Assembly: GCF_000189635.1 (NCBI RefSeq) | Contig: NW_002476569.1 | Coordinates: 496,831-560,830, forward strand | Source of the DNA: Tetrahymena thermophila SB210 | Taxonomy: Eukaryota > Ciliophora > Oligohymenophorea > Hymenostomatida > Tetrahymenidae | Reading direction: 5' to 3' | Length of the DNA stretch: 64,000 nt | Shown here: positions 1 to 16,264 of the stretch, in pieces | How the letters are laid out: each line of letters begins with the position of its first letter | Numbering within the stretch: the stretch's first letter is position 1 | Made by a program: the position numbers and the translations under genes | Notes under the pieces: model-generated | Seen by the model: the letters and a program-made list of their open reading frames with translations, nothing else | Told to the model about the DNA's origin: nothing | The model's database searches: none

Positions 1-3966
<3,966 letters not shown>

Positions 3967-5469
3967 TTTTTTTATAATAGGTAATTTTATTTCTTAATTT
4001 GTATTATTTATTTGAGTTGCTATCAGTCTTATCAACAAGAATAAAATTTGTTAGCTATTTATTATAGATTTGCTAAATTTTCAAAAAGTAGCTTTGTCTA
4101 TTTTTATTTATAATTAATAATTAAATAATTATTTACTATATCAAAAATATTGATAAACAACAATCTATTTTTAGCAACTACATAATGAGCGAATAAATTA
4201 TGATAGAGTAGAATATTTTGCAAACAAATTTATTGGATAAAGCTCATTTATTAACAAATTTTTATATTTTTACCTTTTTTAAATTATTCATTTGAAGAAT
4301 TTTCTTATTTTCTAAATCAATCAAGCCATATCCAAAGTAAATGTAAAACAAAAAATTATATATTTTTGCATATTTTTATTTAAAATTTAAATTTGCATAT
4401 AAATAAATGAATAAACATAATTATTAATTTTAAAATATAACAGATAAAATCTACACTCATGGGTAAAATAATTTGAAATTTAATAAATTTAAAAATGAAA
4501 TGAAAAATATTTTAGATTTAAAAATAAGCTTTTTATTTTCTTAATCAATATATTTAATTATGTTTTGAATTATTATCATAGGATTTTTATAATTTTATAA
4601 ATAAAATTAGAAAATGATTATTTGTTTTTTATAGAAATATTGAATTTAATTTTATATTATTTTCTAGATGATAAAATGAATTCAGAATTAAATAATAAAG
4701 TCTTATATATACTTAAAAATGAAATTTAATTGTAAATAATCAGCTTCTTTAATAATAGTTTAGATAATTTAGAATTCTAGTTTTTAATAATTTATCTATA
4801 TTTTACTTTTAAATTCTCACCAAAATAAATATATGAAATAATTTAATATTTCTAAAATAAATTTTTATAAATTAAAATCAAGTTTAAATTCATAGAAATT
4901 TTAAGAGTAAAAATTTTTTTTATAGAAACTAATATTTTTTGAGCTTTTATGAAAATATTCTTAGCTAAAAAAGAAGATTTAATTTTTCATCTAGATTTGA
5001 ATGAAAAATGGACTTAAACATTTTTTTATTTCTTTTTTCAACTTAAAAATTTTATTAAATTTTATGAATTTAAAGCAAGAAAAATTTATTTTGAATAAAA
5101 AACTAAAATCTTTTATTTGATTTTAAAACAAATGTATATCTGATAAATTATGATTTAAAAAAGAAAAGAAAAAACATTTAGAATAGAGAAAACATAAAGT
5201 ATTACCTTCAATAAATAATAATAATTAAGATTAGATATAAAGTGTCTCATTTATATTTTCATAATAGGGTGTTTATAATTGTATCTATTATTTTTTTTTA
5301 TTTTTATAATAATTAATAAATAAATAATCTTAAATTTTTTTTTATCTTCAATAAAACGAAAAGAAGATTTATCGTTAGCCTTTAATTCATAACTTCATCA
5401 TTAAGCCAATTAGGATAAAATTTAAAAATAGAATAAAATACTTATACACTATAATACTTATAGGAAATA
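3967..5469. other. AT-rich intergenic stretch
   Basis: Upstream of the ATPase start and before the polymerase remnant. Poly-A and poly-T runs and short A/T words dominate. I see no open frame of coding character in the ciliate code, no tRNA-like fold and no clear terminal repeats. It presumably contains the ATPase promoter, but no motif can be picked out. Confidence 0.5.
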
Positions 5470-7305
5470 TTTGGAGATTGACTTTGTTAAGAAGATTTAA
5501 ATGATTTAGCTAATATAGGAAATATCCCCTTATCAACGATTTGATTTTCTAGAAAAATTAGGTTATGAAAGATTACCAGAAATTTCAGCAATTTATATCT
5601 ATTTATGTGATAAAGAGTTAAAATATGAATATTATCAAGAAGCTAAATAGATATTTGAAAAATTAGTATTCAAAATTTTCAGTAAGTGGTTACTACTATG
5701 TTAAGTTATTGGCATTAAATTATTAACTGATGTATATAGTAAATACTCAAAGAAATGAATTTAAAAGTTTATGGATTAAAACAAGGACATTATTTCACAT
5801 CACCTGGTATATCATGGGACTCTATGCTTGCACTAACAAAGATATTGATTGACTTAAAATCAAATCCAAATATTTATAATATTTTTGAAAAATAATCTAG
5901 TGGAGGTATTTCTACAATAGGAAACGTAAGATATCCTAAAGCTAATAACGAGTATTGTGAAGAATATGATAAATAATAAGAACATGTTTAAATAATTTAT
6001 TTAGACACTAATAATCTATATGGGTATGCTATGTCAAAAAATTAACCTAATAAAGACATATAGTTCTCAATCAAGGCTAATCAGAATAATTTTGTACTGA
6101 TTTCATAATAAAATAATAAACATCAAATATTAGTTATGTTTATGAAGTAGATCTATAATACCCAAAAAGATTTTTTTTAAAACATAATACTTATCCTCTT
6201 ACTACAGAACATTTAAGAATTAAATATGATCAACTATCAACATACAACAAAAATGTAATAAAATGACTATAAGAATAGGATGCAAAGTATCTGTTGCTAA
6301 TAAAATTAAATTAACTCCTAATCTTAATGATAAGACTAAATATGTATGTAACATAGAAAATTTAAAATAAATATTATAAGAAGGATTAATCATTTCAAAG
6401 ATGCATAGAACTATAAGCTTCAAACAAAATGCATTCAGGAAGCAAGACTTCGATCTTAATACATAATTAAGACAGAAGGCGAAGAATGATTTTGAGAAAG
6501 ACTTCTAGAAACTAATGAAAAATAGTGTTTTGAGGAAGTTATGTGAAAACGTAAGAAACAGAGTTAATTATGAACTAGTCCAATCTAAAAAAAAGACTGT
6601 AAAAGTAGATACTTCAAAAACTTCCATAGAATTAGTAAATATCTTGCACTAGTTTAAAAACGTTAGAAAGTAGTTAAATTAAACAAACCTCATTACATCT
6701 GAATGTAAATATTAGACTTAAGCAAAATAGTTATGTATAACTTCTATTATTAACATTTCATAAATGAATTCAAGTAAGGTGATGCTATAATGGCAGATAC
6801 TGATAGCTTATTAATGAAGATTACTTGTGATAAAATAACAATGTATATGATTGAATGGTTAAGAACTCTGATTTATATGATCTTAGCGATGTGACTAAAG
6901 GAGACTTTTATAATAAAGCCAAACATTTTGCTAAGAAAAAATATTGAACTTATAAGAATTCTTATCAAAAAAGAAATCTGTGCCAGGGAAAATAAATAGT
7001 GAAATAGTAGAGTTGTTAGCATAATAATTATAATAATTGTGGTTTTATTTCTAGTAATAATATGAATCATAAAAACTAAAACGAATTAAGAAATATGTTG
7101 TAAAGAAGTAAATTATTCACCATGATTATTTAAATTGTGTAAAAGAATAAAAGACTCTACGTATCAAATAAAAATCTTTGAAAAGCTACAATTATTAAAT
7201 TTTTACAATATCATAAGAGAAAATAGCTCTACAATCAATGAATGGTAAAAGATTACTTTTAGAAGATGTTGTTAACAGTTATGACTATGGTCATTAAGGT
7301 AATTC
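5470..7305 (+). pseudogene. Degraded protein-primed family B DNA polymerase (Maverick/Polinton/Tlr type)
   Basis: Transposon-borne replicative polymerase, recognised by conserved blocks in family order when TAA/TAG are read as Gln. The blocks are a SPYQRFDFLEKL segment near 5520-5560, LLTDVYS near 5730, GLKQGHYFTSPGISWDSML near 5776-5830 and the polymerase A-region signature YLDTNNLYGYAM near 6000-6035. They continue with YVYEVDLQYPK near 6140, KLTPNLNDKTKY near 6306, NDFEKDFQKLMKNSV near 6490 and the C-region motif ADTDSLL near 6796. The C-terminal region shows HHDYLNC and EDVVNSYDYGH and ends about 7295. At least four frame changes or TGA stops interrupt the blocks (around 5755, 6125, 6255 and 6700), so no intact protein is made. 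The N-terminal exonuclease part is missing or unrecognisable. Such polymerases occur in Mavericks/Polintons and in the germline-limited Tlr elements of Tetrahymena. Neither flanking terminal repeats nor other element genes were identified. Confidence 0.85.
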
Positions 7306-8117
7306 ATGTGGCGAGCGCACATTTTTGAAATCTAAAAATTTGAGTCGTGCGCACATGTGCGCATCCATTAAAAACCCTATTCAAATGCCAATGCGCATAT
7401 TTTTAATAAATAATAAAATAGGTTTTATATTTTATATAATTAAAATAAATCTCTATCAAAACAATCATATCATCATCTGATTAACAATCTTCTTCAATAT
7501 AAGGGTTAAAGAGTAAACATTAATAAGAAATAGAACTATTAAAGTAAAATTAAAAGCTTGAGTTACAATAGATAAACTCTTACACAAAAGAAGAAACAGA
7601 ACACATATAGAAAACCAGCAAAATTAAATAAAAACAAAAAAAAAAGCTAGAGAAGAAATAACTGTTTAATCAGATAGCAATAATGAACAATGATAATTAG
7701 TTCATCACTATTTTTATAGCTAAGTTACTAATTCATTTTATTTTTCAATACTCTATAGCTAAGGATTATCTATCTAAATATTTTTATTTTTCAAGTGTAT
7801 TTATTAATATTTAAATTCAGTATAGTATTTATACTTATCTATTATCTTTTCAAAAATATCATATATTTAGAATAAGATCAACATAAAGAATAACACAAAG
7901 CTCTAATTCAAGAAGCTATTTCTTTAAAAAAACTTTTCTTGTATCTAATCCTTCATAATACCAAATGTTATAACTTGAAGACTTTCAATATTTATACATT
8001 TTTAATAGATTAATTTTTAATAATTAAATAAACAAAAACACTTATTCTATGATTATTATTGAATTTAGGAATAGTCATTAATATTATTTATTTTTATTAT
8101 TTAGTTTATTTTTAAAA
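7306..8117. other. Intergenic stretch with a GC-rich patch and no clear gene
   Basis: The first 100 bases are unusually rich in GCGC steps and contain a perfect palindrome (separate entry). Around 7440-7690 there is a lysine- and glutamine-rich open stretch ending in TGA near 7693. It could be the tail of another element gene, but the sequence is too simple to call. The rest is plain AT-rich DNA up to the stop codon of the PAS-domain gene. Confidence 0.4.
7348..7363. repeat. Perfect 16-bp GC-rich palindrome
   Basis: TGCGCACATGTGCGCA is its own reverse complement. It lies about 50 bases after the end of the polymerase remnant, inside a short patch with several GCGC/GCGA steps in an otherwise AT-rich region. 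It may be part of a terminal or replication structure of the degraded element, or a protein-binding site. Nothing else supports a specific role. Confidence 0.7.
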
Positions 8118-11100
8118 TCAGTATTTGAAAATAGATTTTAAGAGATGAATTATTGTTTCTTCTTATGCCTTTTAAAATGGTAAACATGTGAGTGCAAACT
8201 AAGCAGACTATATATCTAAAGTGATTTTTTATTTTATATAAAAACTGAATAATAGCCAAATGAATACTAAAATAATTTCTCCTATAATAATGTATAAGAT
8301 GTAAAATTGCTAAATTAAGTCAATTTAACTTAATAAGAGCTAGTAAATTTCATTTTGAATGAGGTTGAAAGTATTAACTGGAAGTTAAAACCCATAAATA
8401 ATAAGGTATTTGTATTATTCAAGGGATGAGTATTCCTAAGATAATTAGATAATTTAATTTTAGCTTAGAATGCCCTCTATAAGAAGGTTAAATTACTAAA
8501 AATAATATAAATAGCTAGAAATAATAGAAAAGAACCCATTTATTGGTTTCTATATTTTAATTGAATTTTGGCATATCTCTTCTTAATTAAAAATCTCACA
8601 TAAATTTTAATTAAATAGATTCTATAAATAATTTATATTTTGGTTACTAAATGTTTTAGTATTTTAAAGAGCATTTGACATATAATTAATGTAAGAGTTT
8701 AAGAGATCTTAATCTTCTTTAAAGACTCTTATAGCTTGTTAATATTAATCAAAAGGAAAATTCTAATCAAATTATTAAATAATATTTTTCCTGTAAGTAA
8801 ATTCACTGAGAGTGATAATTGAGTGAAAGGATAATTTTGATTTCACATTCATATTAAAAACATCCAGTTTTTGATTTAAGTAGGACTATTACTCATTAAA
8901 AAAAATGAAGGATATAGCTAAAAAACAAATAGCAGAAATGCCAAAAAATGAAAATTATATTAAATATTTGTAAACAGAGAGCTTTTAATCACTAAGCTTA
9001 GAGCTAATGTGTTGCTGCTATGATTTATTTTCATTTTTTTTTTATTTTAAAGATATTTTACTCAAGCAAACTGTAGAGATGTCTTTAGAATTAATTTGTA
9101 ACATAGTTTGTTTTTCTATAATAAAATCATTGCAAAAATTATATCCAATCCAACTGCAATTATGGTCCATTAAATTTTAATAAAATAACTCAAGTTTTGT
9201 AATTTCTTAATCTGCTTCTTCAAAAGTAGTCCTTAAAAGTACACGATAAATGATTTCTTAAAATTTGTTGATTTAATTCATCAAAGGAATAGAAAGAATC
9301 TAGACTATAATAAATATTACAGCTGTTAATATTATTGTTATTAAGATACACTATAATAGTTAGTCAATAATTCGCTTTTACTGATTAAAATTATTTTCTA
9401 TAAACTCTTTCGAAATAGATTGAATTCCAATTTAATTTGAGTACATAAAATATATAGCATTAATATAACTTTGCTTTTTATTATCTAACTAGCAAACCTC
9501 TCTTAAATTTTGTAGACTAAGCATATAAAATTCTAGTTAATTCACACTTTTTATTTATCTTTGACTATTTTTTTAAAAATAATTTAAATCATATGATAGA
9601 TAAATGTTTTTCAATTATAAAATTTTGTTATTTTTAGTGAATTTAGTTCAAAAATAAATAACAAAAGTAAACCTAACTATTCCCAATACTATCTTTTTAA
9701 TAACTATTTCAAATTTTAAATAGGGAGGTAGGTAAATAATTATATAACTTAATTTAATAATTGAATTTTATATTAAATGTTAAAAATTAGAAAAATAAGC
9801 AGAAAATTTAATTTATGCCACCTTAGCAAAAAGCCAAATTATGAATAAATTTATTAAGTATGAAATTTTTATGGTAAAACTAAATATAAGATTGAATCAA
9901 TAAAAAAATGCTTACTTCTAGGAAAATATATAAATTTGCATTTTATTTTAGCTTTAGCTGAGCTAAATTATGCTATTGATATTTTATTATAGCTATGTTT
10001 AGAAATTAGATCTTATTTATTAGCAATACACTTGATCAAAGGTTGTAATAGCACTCTCTAAATCTTTTGGAAGTATATTTAAATTATACTCATATTTTAT
10101 TAGTTATGTTAATGCTTGCTAATCATAGTATTATCCTAACAATGATCTTTTTTGGCTTGTGTTTAAAGAATCTTTAAGTGAATTTAGTTAGGATTCCATT
10201 TGAGCTTAATAGGCCACAAAGATGCAAATGAATGGAAGAATATTAAATACTTTTTATAAAATTTTATAAATTTAACTGTTTATTTACAAAAAATAAAAAT
10301 TTTACATAAAAAGAAAGAAATCTTATTGTTACTCTTTATTGATTTTTTGTGGATTATTTAATCAATAATGAGATTTTATTTATTAGAGCTTTTTGATGTG
10401 GTAGATGAACCTTCGACAAGAATATTTTCCCTTTTATTTTATTTATCCAACTTAATCATTTCTTTTTCTTATTTGTCTGTAGTGTCTGTTGGACGAGAAG
10501 GTGTCTTTATTTTGCTATTTCTATTAATTGTTTATTGTGTTTTATATTAAAATTTGTTTTGCTTTTAAGCTTGGCTATTTCTTTTATTTTTTATACTTTA
10601 GCTCTCTTTCATTTTTTGAAATAATTCAATGAGTTGAAAGCTCTCATTATTACTAAGATATGTTTGATTGAAACTTTTTAATTATTCTTAGTTATCTTAT
10701 GAAGGAAATTAAGCTGAAAGAGGCATATTAATATTATTCAAAGATGTGACTTGCTGATTTTTTTGAAAATTTAATTGATTGATAGTATTGTCTTAAAGAT
10801 GAAGATTTTCATCACTTTTTAGATGCTTTTAGGCATAATAGACTAACTCTAATTCTTACTAAGAAAGTAAATTTCCATATGATGCAATTTAGCTTAATTG
10901 TTTAAAATTATAAAAGTCTTCTTCTACAATTTTTTCTTAGGACTTAAGATGTTTGATAGTCTCGTCAATTTGAGTCAAGTTGCTTTTATCATAGTCTTTA
11001 TTATATTCTTCTTTTGGTATTAAAGGTTGCTGAACTATAACTTAATTAGTAGATTTAAGAAATTAATTATTAATATTATCCATACAATAATTTTATTGAA

Positions 11101-14100
11101 TTAATTTATTCGGATTCTAAATTGAAATGGTTTTATCATATAAATTAATTTATGAATTTCTTTTTAAATCTTAATTTATTTATTAATTTTGTAAGAATTT
11201 TTTGAAACCTTTAGAATCAGTTTTCTCTGAAGAAAATTCAGTTTGGCTTACTGATTCTGAAATTATATTTTCCTATTCTTTAACTGTTTATAAGTTATGT
11301 TTGTTTGAAATTTTATTTTGAAGGTCTTTATTGTATTTATTGTTTAACATTGTTTTTTAGCTCTAATTTAAATCATTGATTTCAAGCTCAAAAATAAATT
11401 CTTAATCTTCTACAATGTGTTAATGCATTTGATTATAGCTATCTATAATGTGAACTATTAAATTAGCTTAGCAATTTATATTTCTTAAACAATTCATTTT
11501 TCTCCAAACCTTTTTCAAATATTAATATAAAATTACATAAATATAACTAAAAAAATATATTTAAAAGTTAGTAATATTTAATACTAAATTATAATAAATC
11601 AATTTATTTTAAAAAATAAGTACAAATCCATCTTAATAATTTCAATTCAATAAATGGAATATTAATCCATCTATTATTAAACTAAAATCAATATATTATT
11701 TTGAATATAAAACACAAATAATATACTGAAGTTTTTGGTAATTAAGGCTCTATTTAATTAACGCCCAAAAAAAAATTTTTCTTTTACAGACAATTCTTAA
11801 TTAATGCTAAATAATCCAAATATTTGTGGGGAGTAATAAATTTCTATTTATCACTAATATTTTTTGTTAATCAAAAATATCTTTTTTTAAAAATGTAAAC
11901 TAAATCGTATTGTTCATTCATTTACTAATAACCATTTGAAAAAAATTTTTTTTATTTGAAATGAAAAAGGAAGTCTATTACAGATTACTCAAAATGTGCA
12001 AATAATTATTAATTTTTTTCAAAAACTAAATTAAAAATAATTAAAAAGAAAAATGTATTTATTTATTTATTTACCTAATTCTATTTTTTATAGAATCTAT
12101 AAAAAAAATTCAATTCATCTAGCTTTTTGGAATGCTATTAATTCTTTAAAGAAGATTTAGAAGTATTTTAGTTTTGATATGAATTAATTTGGATATCTTT
12201 TTAATAACATTAAAATTGTTAATCAAAGTAATGATTAAGTTCTATCAAGTTAAGAGGTATATCTAATTTAATGTCTTTTTTACTGAATAATAATCTTCTA
12301 CTGATTGATTTTAAATTCTTACTTTTATCATCACTTTTATTATTTTAACTCTATTAGGAATTCTACTCAACGCCTATTTGGGTTGATAGCTCTTTATAAA
12401 ATTCCTTTATTGTCTTAATTAGGTACGGCATAAACAAAAATGCATTTATTTTTTGTATTTCTTTCAAAATTATTTAGTGATTTTCATCTCCCTAGTTTTT
12501 TAGAAAATATTTCTTTAAAAATTATAAAATTAGATTTTAATTTACTAAATTTTCTTGTTGGCCTTCCAAGCTTTCATCTTCAGTTTTTAAATCAAATAAA
12601 GTAGAAAAGAAAACTTTATCTATACCTTTAATTTACCCTGATTAATTGAATAAAATGTAACCTTACTTAGAAATTATTTTTAATATAGTTGCACTCATTA
12701 TAAAATCATCTTAGTATTAGTAATTTATAGAAATTTATAAATTAATAGGAAAAATAAATCCATTTTTGTCAATTGCAAACATTTTCTAATCAGTTGAAAG
12801 AAGCTTTGAATGTCCTTTTTGGACAAATCCTCGCACTAATTAAGAGTGCATATTTGAAATATAATTAGGCATAAGATTTTCAATTCTTTTTATATTGGAG
12901 AATTCAATCTAATTATATCCAAAAAAATTAGCCAATAAACTATTTGAATGATTTAATATTTTAAAATTTTAATTAGCACTTGTAAAAATAGTTATTATAT
13001 TTCCATTTATCAGCTAAAAGGAATTAAGCTCATCAAATGGTCTAGCTGATCCTTTTTAAATAAGATTTGCCATCTATTTCTCTATCACTAAAGGCCTTTT
13101 AACTTCATTAAAAACGACAATCTTAAATATCTAATGCATCTAATTATAATTGAAAGAAATAACTTATTATTTTAGTAATACATACAAACTTCATTTAAAT
13201 GATTTTATTTGTGTATAAATATTTTGAACAAGAAAAATAAAAATGGTATTGGTTTATTAATTAAATAAAAGAATAAGAGTAAAATTTACTTTTTGTAATA
13301 TAAAATTAGGTTCTATCATTGAAATATTTGCTAAGCTTTTAGAGTATTTGTTAAATAAATAACTTATCTTCTTTTATTAAGCATAAAGTTATTTTGACGC
13401 TATTCTAAGATTGTCCATTGAAGAAATATTAGATTTCAACAATTTAAAATGTTGAAGCTTACTTTTAGTGTATCCAGCTAGAAGAGGAATGAAAGAATCT
13501 TGTATTTCTGAGGTTTTTAGGATGTCATTCATTGTAAGAGTGACTTTTTAGTTGAAAGTAGATTTTTTCTCCTACTTTTAGATTGAATAAAGAAGCTCTT
13601 AATTAGAGATTATCATTTATTCAAATATTTTTGATAAGACTTGAGAAACTCCAATAAAATATGAGGATTTATCTTTTGGGTAAGCTCCTTAGTACTTTTT
13701 TAGTTCATAGTAGGAGCGTAAAGGATTTGTTTATATTTTAGATATAAATGTAATCTATTTAAGAAATAAGTGCTCTCTTATTGTTTTATTTTTAATAGTT
13801 GCCTTGTTCTACATACTATCTCTGAAGACAATCTCAATAATATTCTTAACTAATTTTTCTCTCAAAAACTACTTATCGTCATACAAATCTTCTAGCTTGC
13901 AAATACAGTCCACTCTCCTACAATACTCTTTGTGTTACGAAATCATCCGCAGAAGTTACAATTGACTTTTGTCATTTTTTTAGGCCTATTAACAATGAAG
14001 CCAAAGCTATTCTAAGTAAAAGTCTATATTATCAAGTGTTCTATTTTATATTACAAATTTAAAATAATAATATTTATGATTATTTTTAGCAATCAGATAA

Positions 14101-15359
14101 GCCAAATATTACCACATATTCTTTAAATAAATAAATTTTGAAAACAAGATTATTTCCTTTAAAGATTATCATTAATATAATATGAATTTTTTATGTTTTC
14201 ACTTGATTTCAATCATCTATTTATTTATTTTTAAGTTATTTACCAAATAAATAACTTAATAATCAGAATTTCATTTTTTATGGATTATTTGACTTTGATT
14301 GATAAAAAAAATTATTTACTTAGATTGGTTTAGTAAAGTAGAAGAACCACACTAATTTAGAATATTATCATATTGATATCTTGAAATAGAATATATTAAA
14401 AATGCAACAAGGACTATTAAGAAACTCATGAGATAAAAGAGCTCTGTACTTTAGAATGAATTTGTATTGAAAAAAATGGTTAAGATAGTGTGGCTTACCC
14501 AAAAAAAAGATGTTCCTAAAATATAAAAAATAGATATGAGTTTATCTCTATAAGGAAAATTTAAGAAGATATCTAGAATCATTGAGACGCCCATCACTTG
14601 TACTATGATATATTTAAAATAGATTGGAAGTATTTCTCCTAGATAGTAAATCATTTACAGAAAGAAAAAAGAAAAGGTAATAGGAATTTAGATATTAGCA
14701 AACTTCCTCTTCAAGAGATTACTCTCACAAAATTCATAATTCCTAAAGAAAAAACTTATCAAGATATTAGTAGTAACTGATAAAATAACTCCCAAGCTTC
14801 CTAAAATATTCCAAATCTATGGTTTATTTCCGCAGTTTCCCTAATCTCTGTACTATTTAAGGAATGCGTTTTAATTGCATGAGAGCATTCCTAATCCAAC
14901 TTCTGTGAAAGGAGTTAAAAAAATCCAATAATAAAGTGTGAAAAAAACGATAAGCAACTAATTTATTGTCATAAATGATTTCTTATTTTGCATGTACCAT
15001 GATCTTTGGTGGTTTTTTATATAATTGAAGATAATTACGTACAAGGTATAAGAATATACAATAAACTGTAAGACTAGAAAGAAGAAAATTGTTAAATTAT
15101 CGCTTCCTTTAATAAGTAGTAAAAACGTTCCTGTAGAAATTTCGTTTAAATGCGCAACCATTGTTATTTTTTGATCATAAAATTGTCTTTCACCACCAGT
15201 GCAAAAGACATATCCACTTATTTGAAAAATATTAATTGTCATTAGTATGCAGTAAATTTTTTTGCTAAACAAGAAGTTTGGCTTGTCCTCTATGATCTCT
15301 AAAACTGTCATAAACAGTTCAAAAAAGTAATTTTTGATTATTTTGCTTAGCTTCTTCAT
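8118..15359 (-). CDS. Large multi-pass membrane protein with PAS domain (ciliate PAS S-box membrane family)
   Basis: Probable membrane sensor or signalling protein; ligand unknown. Predicted exons are 14320-15359, 13290-14040, 12075-13139, 10333-11509, 9916-10249 and 8118-9564. They total 5,814 bases, 1,937 residues plus TGA, and every junction keeps phase. Exon 1 encodes a cluster of hydrophobic helices (residues about 1-347). Exon 2 begins with LDNIDFYLEQLWLH and carries a Cys/His segment, HKEYCRRVDCICK, seen in this ciliate family. Exon 3 holds the PAS core (about 640-770), recognisable from LLANFFGYNQIEF, IENLMP, HSKLL and FAIDKNGFIFPI. Exon 4 is hydrophilic and Q-rich. Exons 5-6 add more membrane helices at ILPFICIFVAY, at ILITIILTAVIF (about 1520), at FFGISAICFLAISFIFF and close to the C-terminus. 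The 11510-12074 intron is long (565 bases), so a split into two genes with a second start at 11497 is possible. The phase match and family architecture favour one gene. Confidence 0.78.
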
Positions 15360-16232
15360 AAACTCTATATTTACTATTTTTTTTGTAATATTACGTATTA
15401 TTTGTATTATTAATTAAATATCCAATACTTTACTTTACCTTTTCAAATTTATTTTAAAAATATTGATTGCTAAATTAACTCTCTATTCTAAAATTAATGA
15501 TGAATTATATCTTTTATAAATATTTATACTAGTTAGCTAAGATTTTTTACTTATTCTATTAATTTAAATTTTAAAACAATAAATACTTACTTTGGTTTCT
15601 TATGTTGTCATAAGTACAGGTAAAAAATGATTTATTAAAAAACTATGAAAAGAAAGATTTAGGATCCAAATTTATATTTTAGGGTAATTTATAATTTTTA
15701 AAACTATTATTCTAGAATAAAAATTTATTTCTTTCTAAAAAAATTTTTTATTTTAAGTAGCTTAATAAATGGGTCTCATCAATCAATTTTAAAAACTGTA
15801 AATTTAAAAAGCGAACAAGTAAATCAAGTCAGATGAACTTTTTTATTTACTTTAATGCAGCATTTAAATTAAATTTATTACATCGTAAAGCAACGCTGGA
15901 AATCTTCTTTATTGTTTATTTAGAAATAAATTCATAGATTTTTAATTTACATTGATCACATTGCAAAGCAAAAAACTGTAACAATTAACAAAAGTAAATA
16001 ATAGTTCAAAAATTTATTTGTCTGTCTATTTTGTTTCTTTAGTTGAAAGAAATATTTATAATTTATATTAATAAGCAAATCTAAAGTCAATTAAATATAT
16101 ATTAAGATAATTTTAATTTAATAAAATAAGTTAGTTAGTTATCAATTATTTAAAAAAAATTTATTTTATTTTATCTTTTTCTGATTAATAAAATTATAGA
16201 AAATTTAAGAAGATAAAACAACTTTAATTTGA

Positions 16233-16264
<32 letters not shown>

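Noticed and set aside
7440..7693. Lysine-rich open stretch after the polymerase relic
   Set aside because: Too short and repetitive to distinguish a transposon gene tail from chance.
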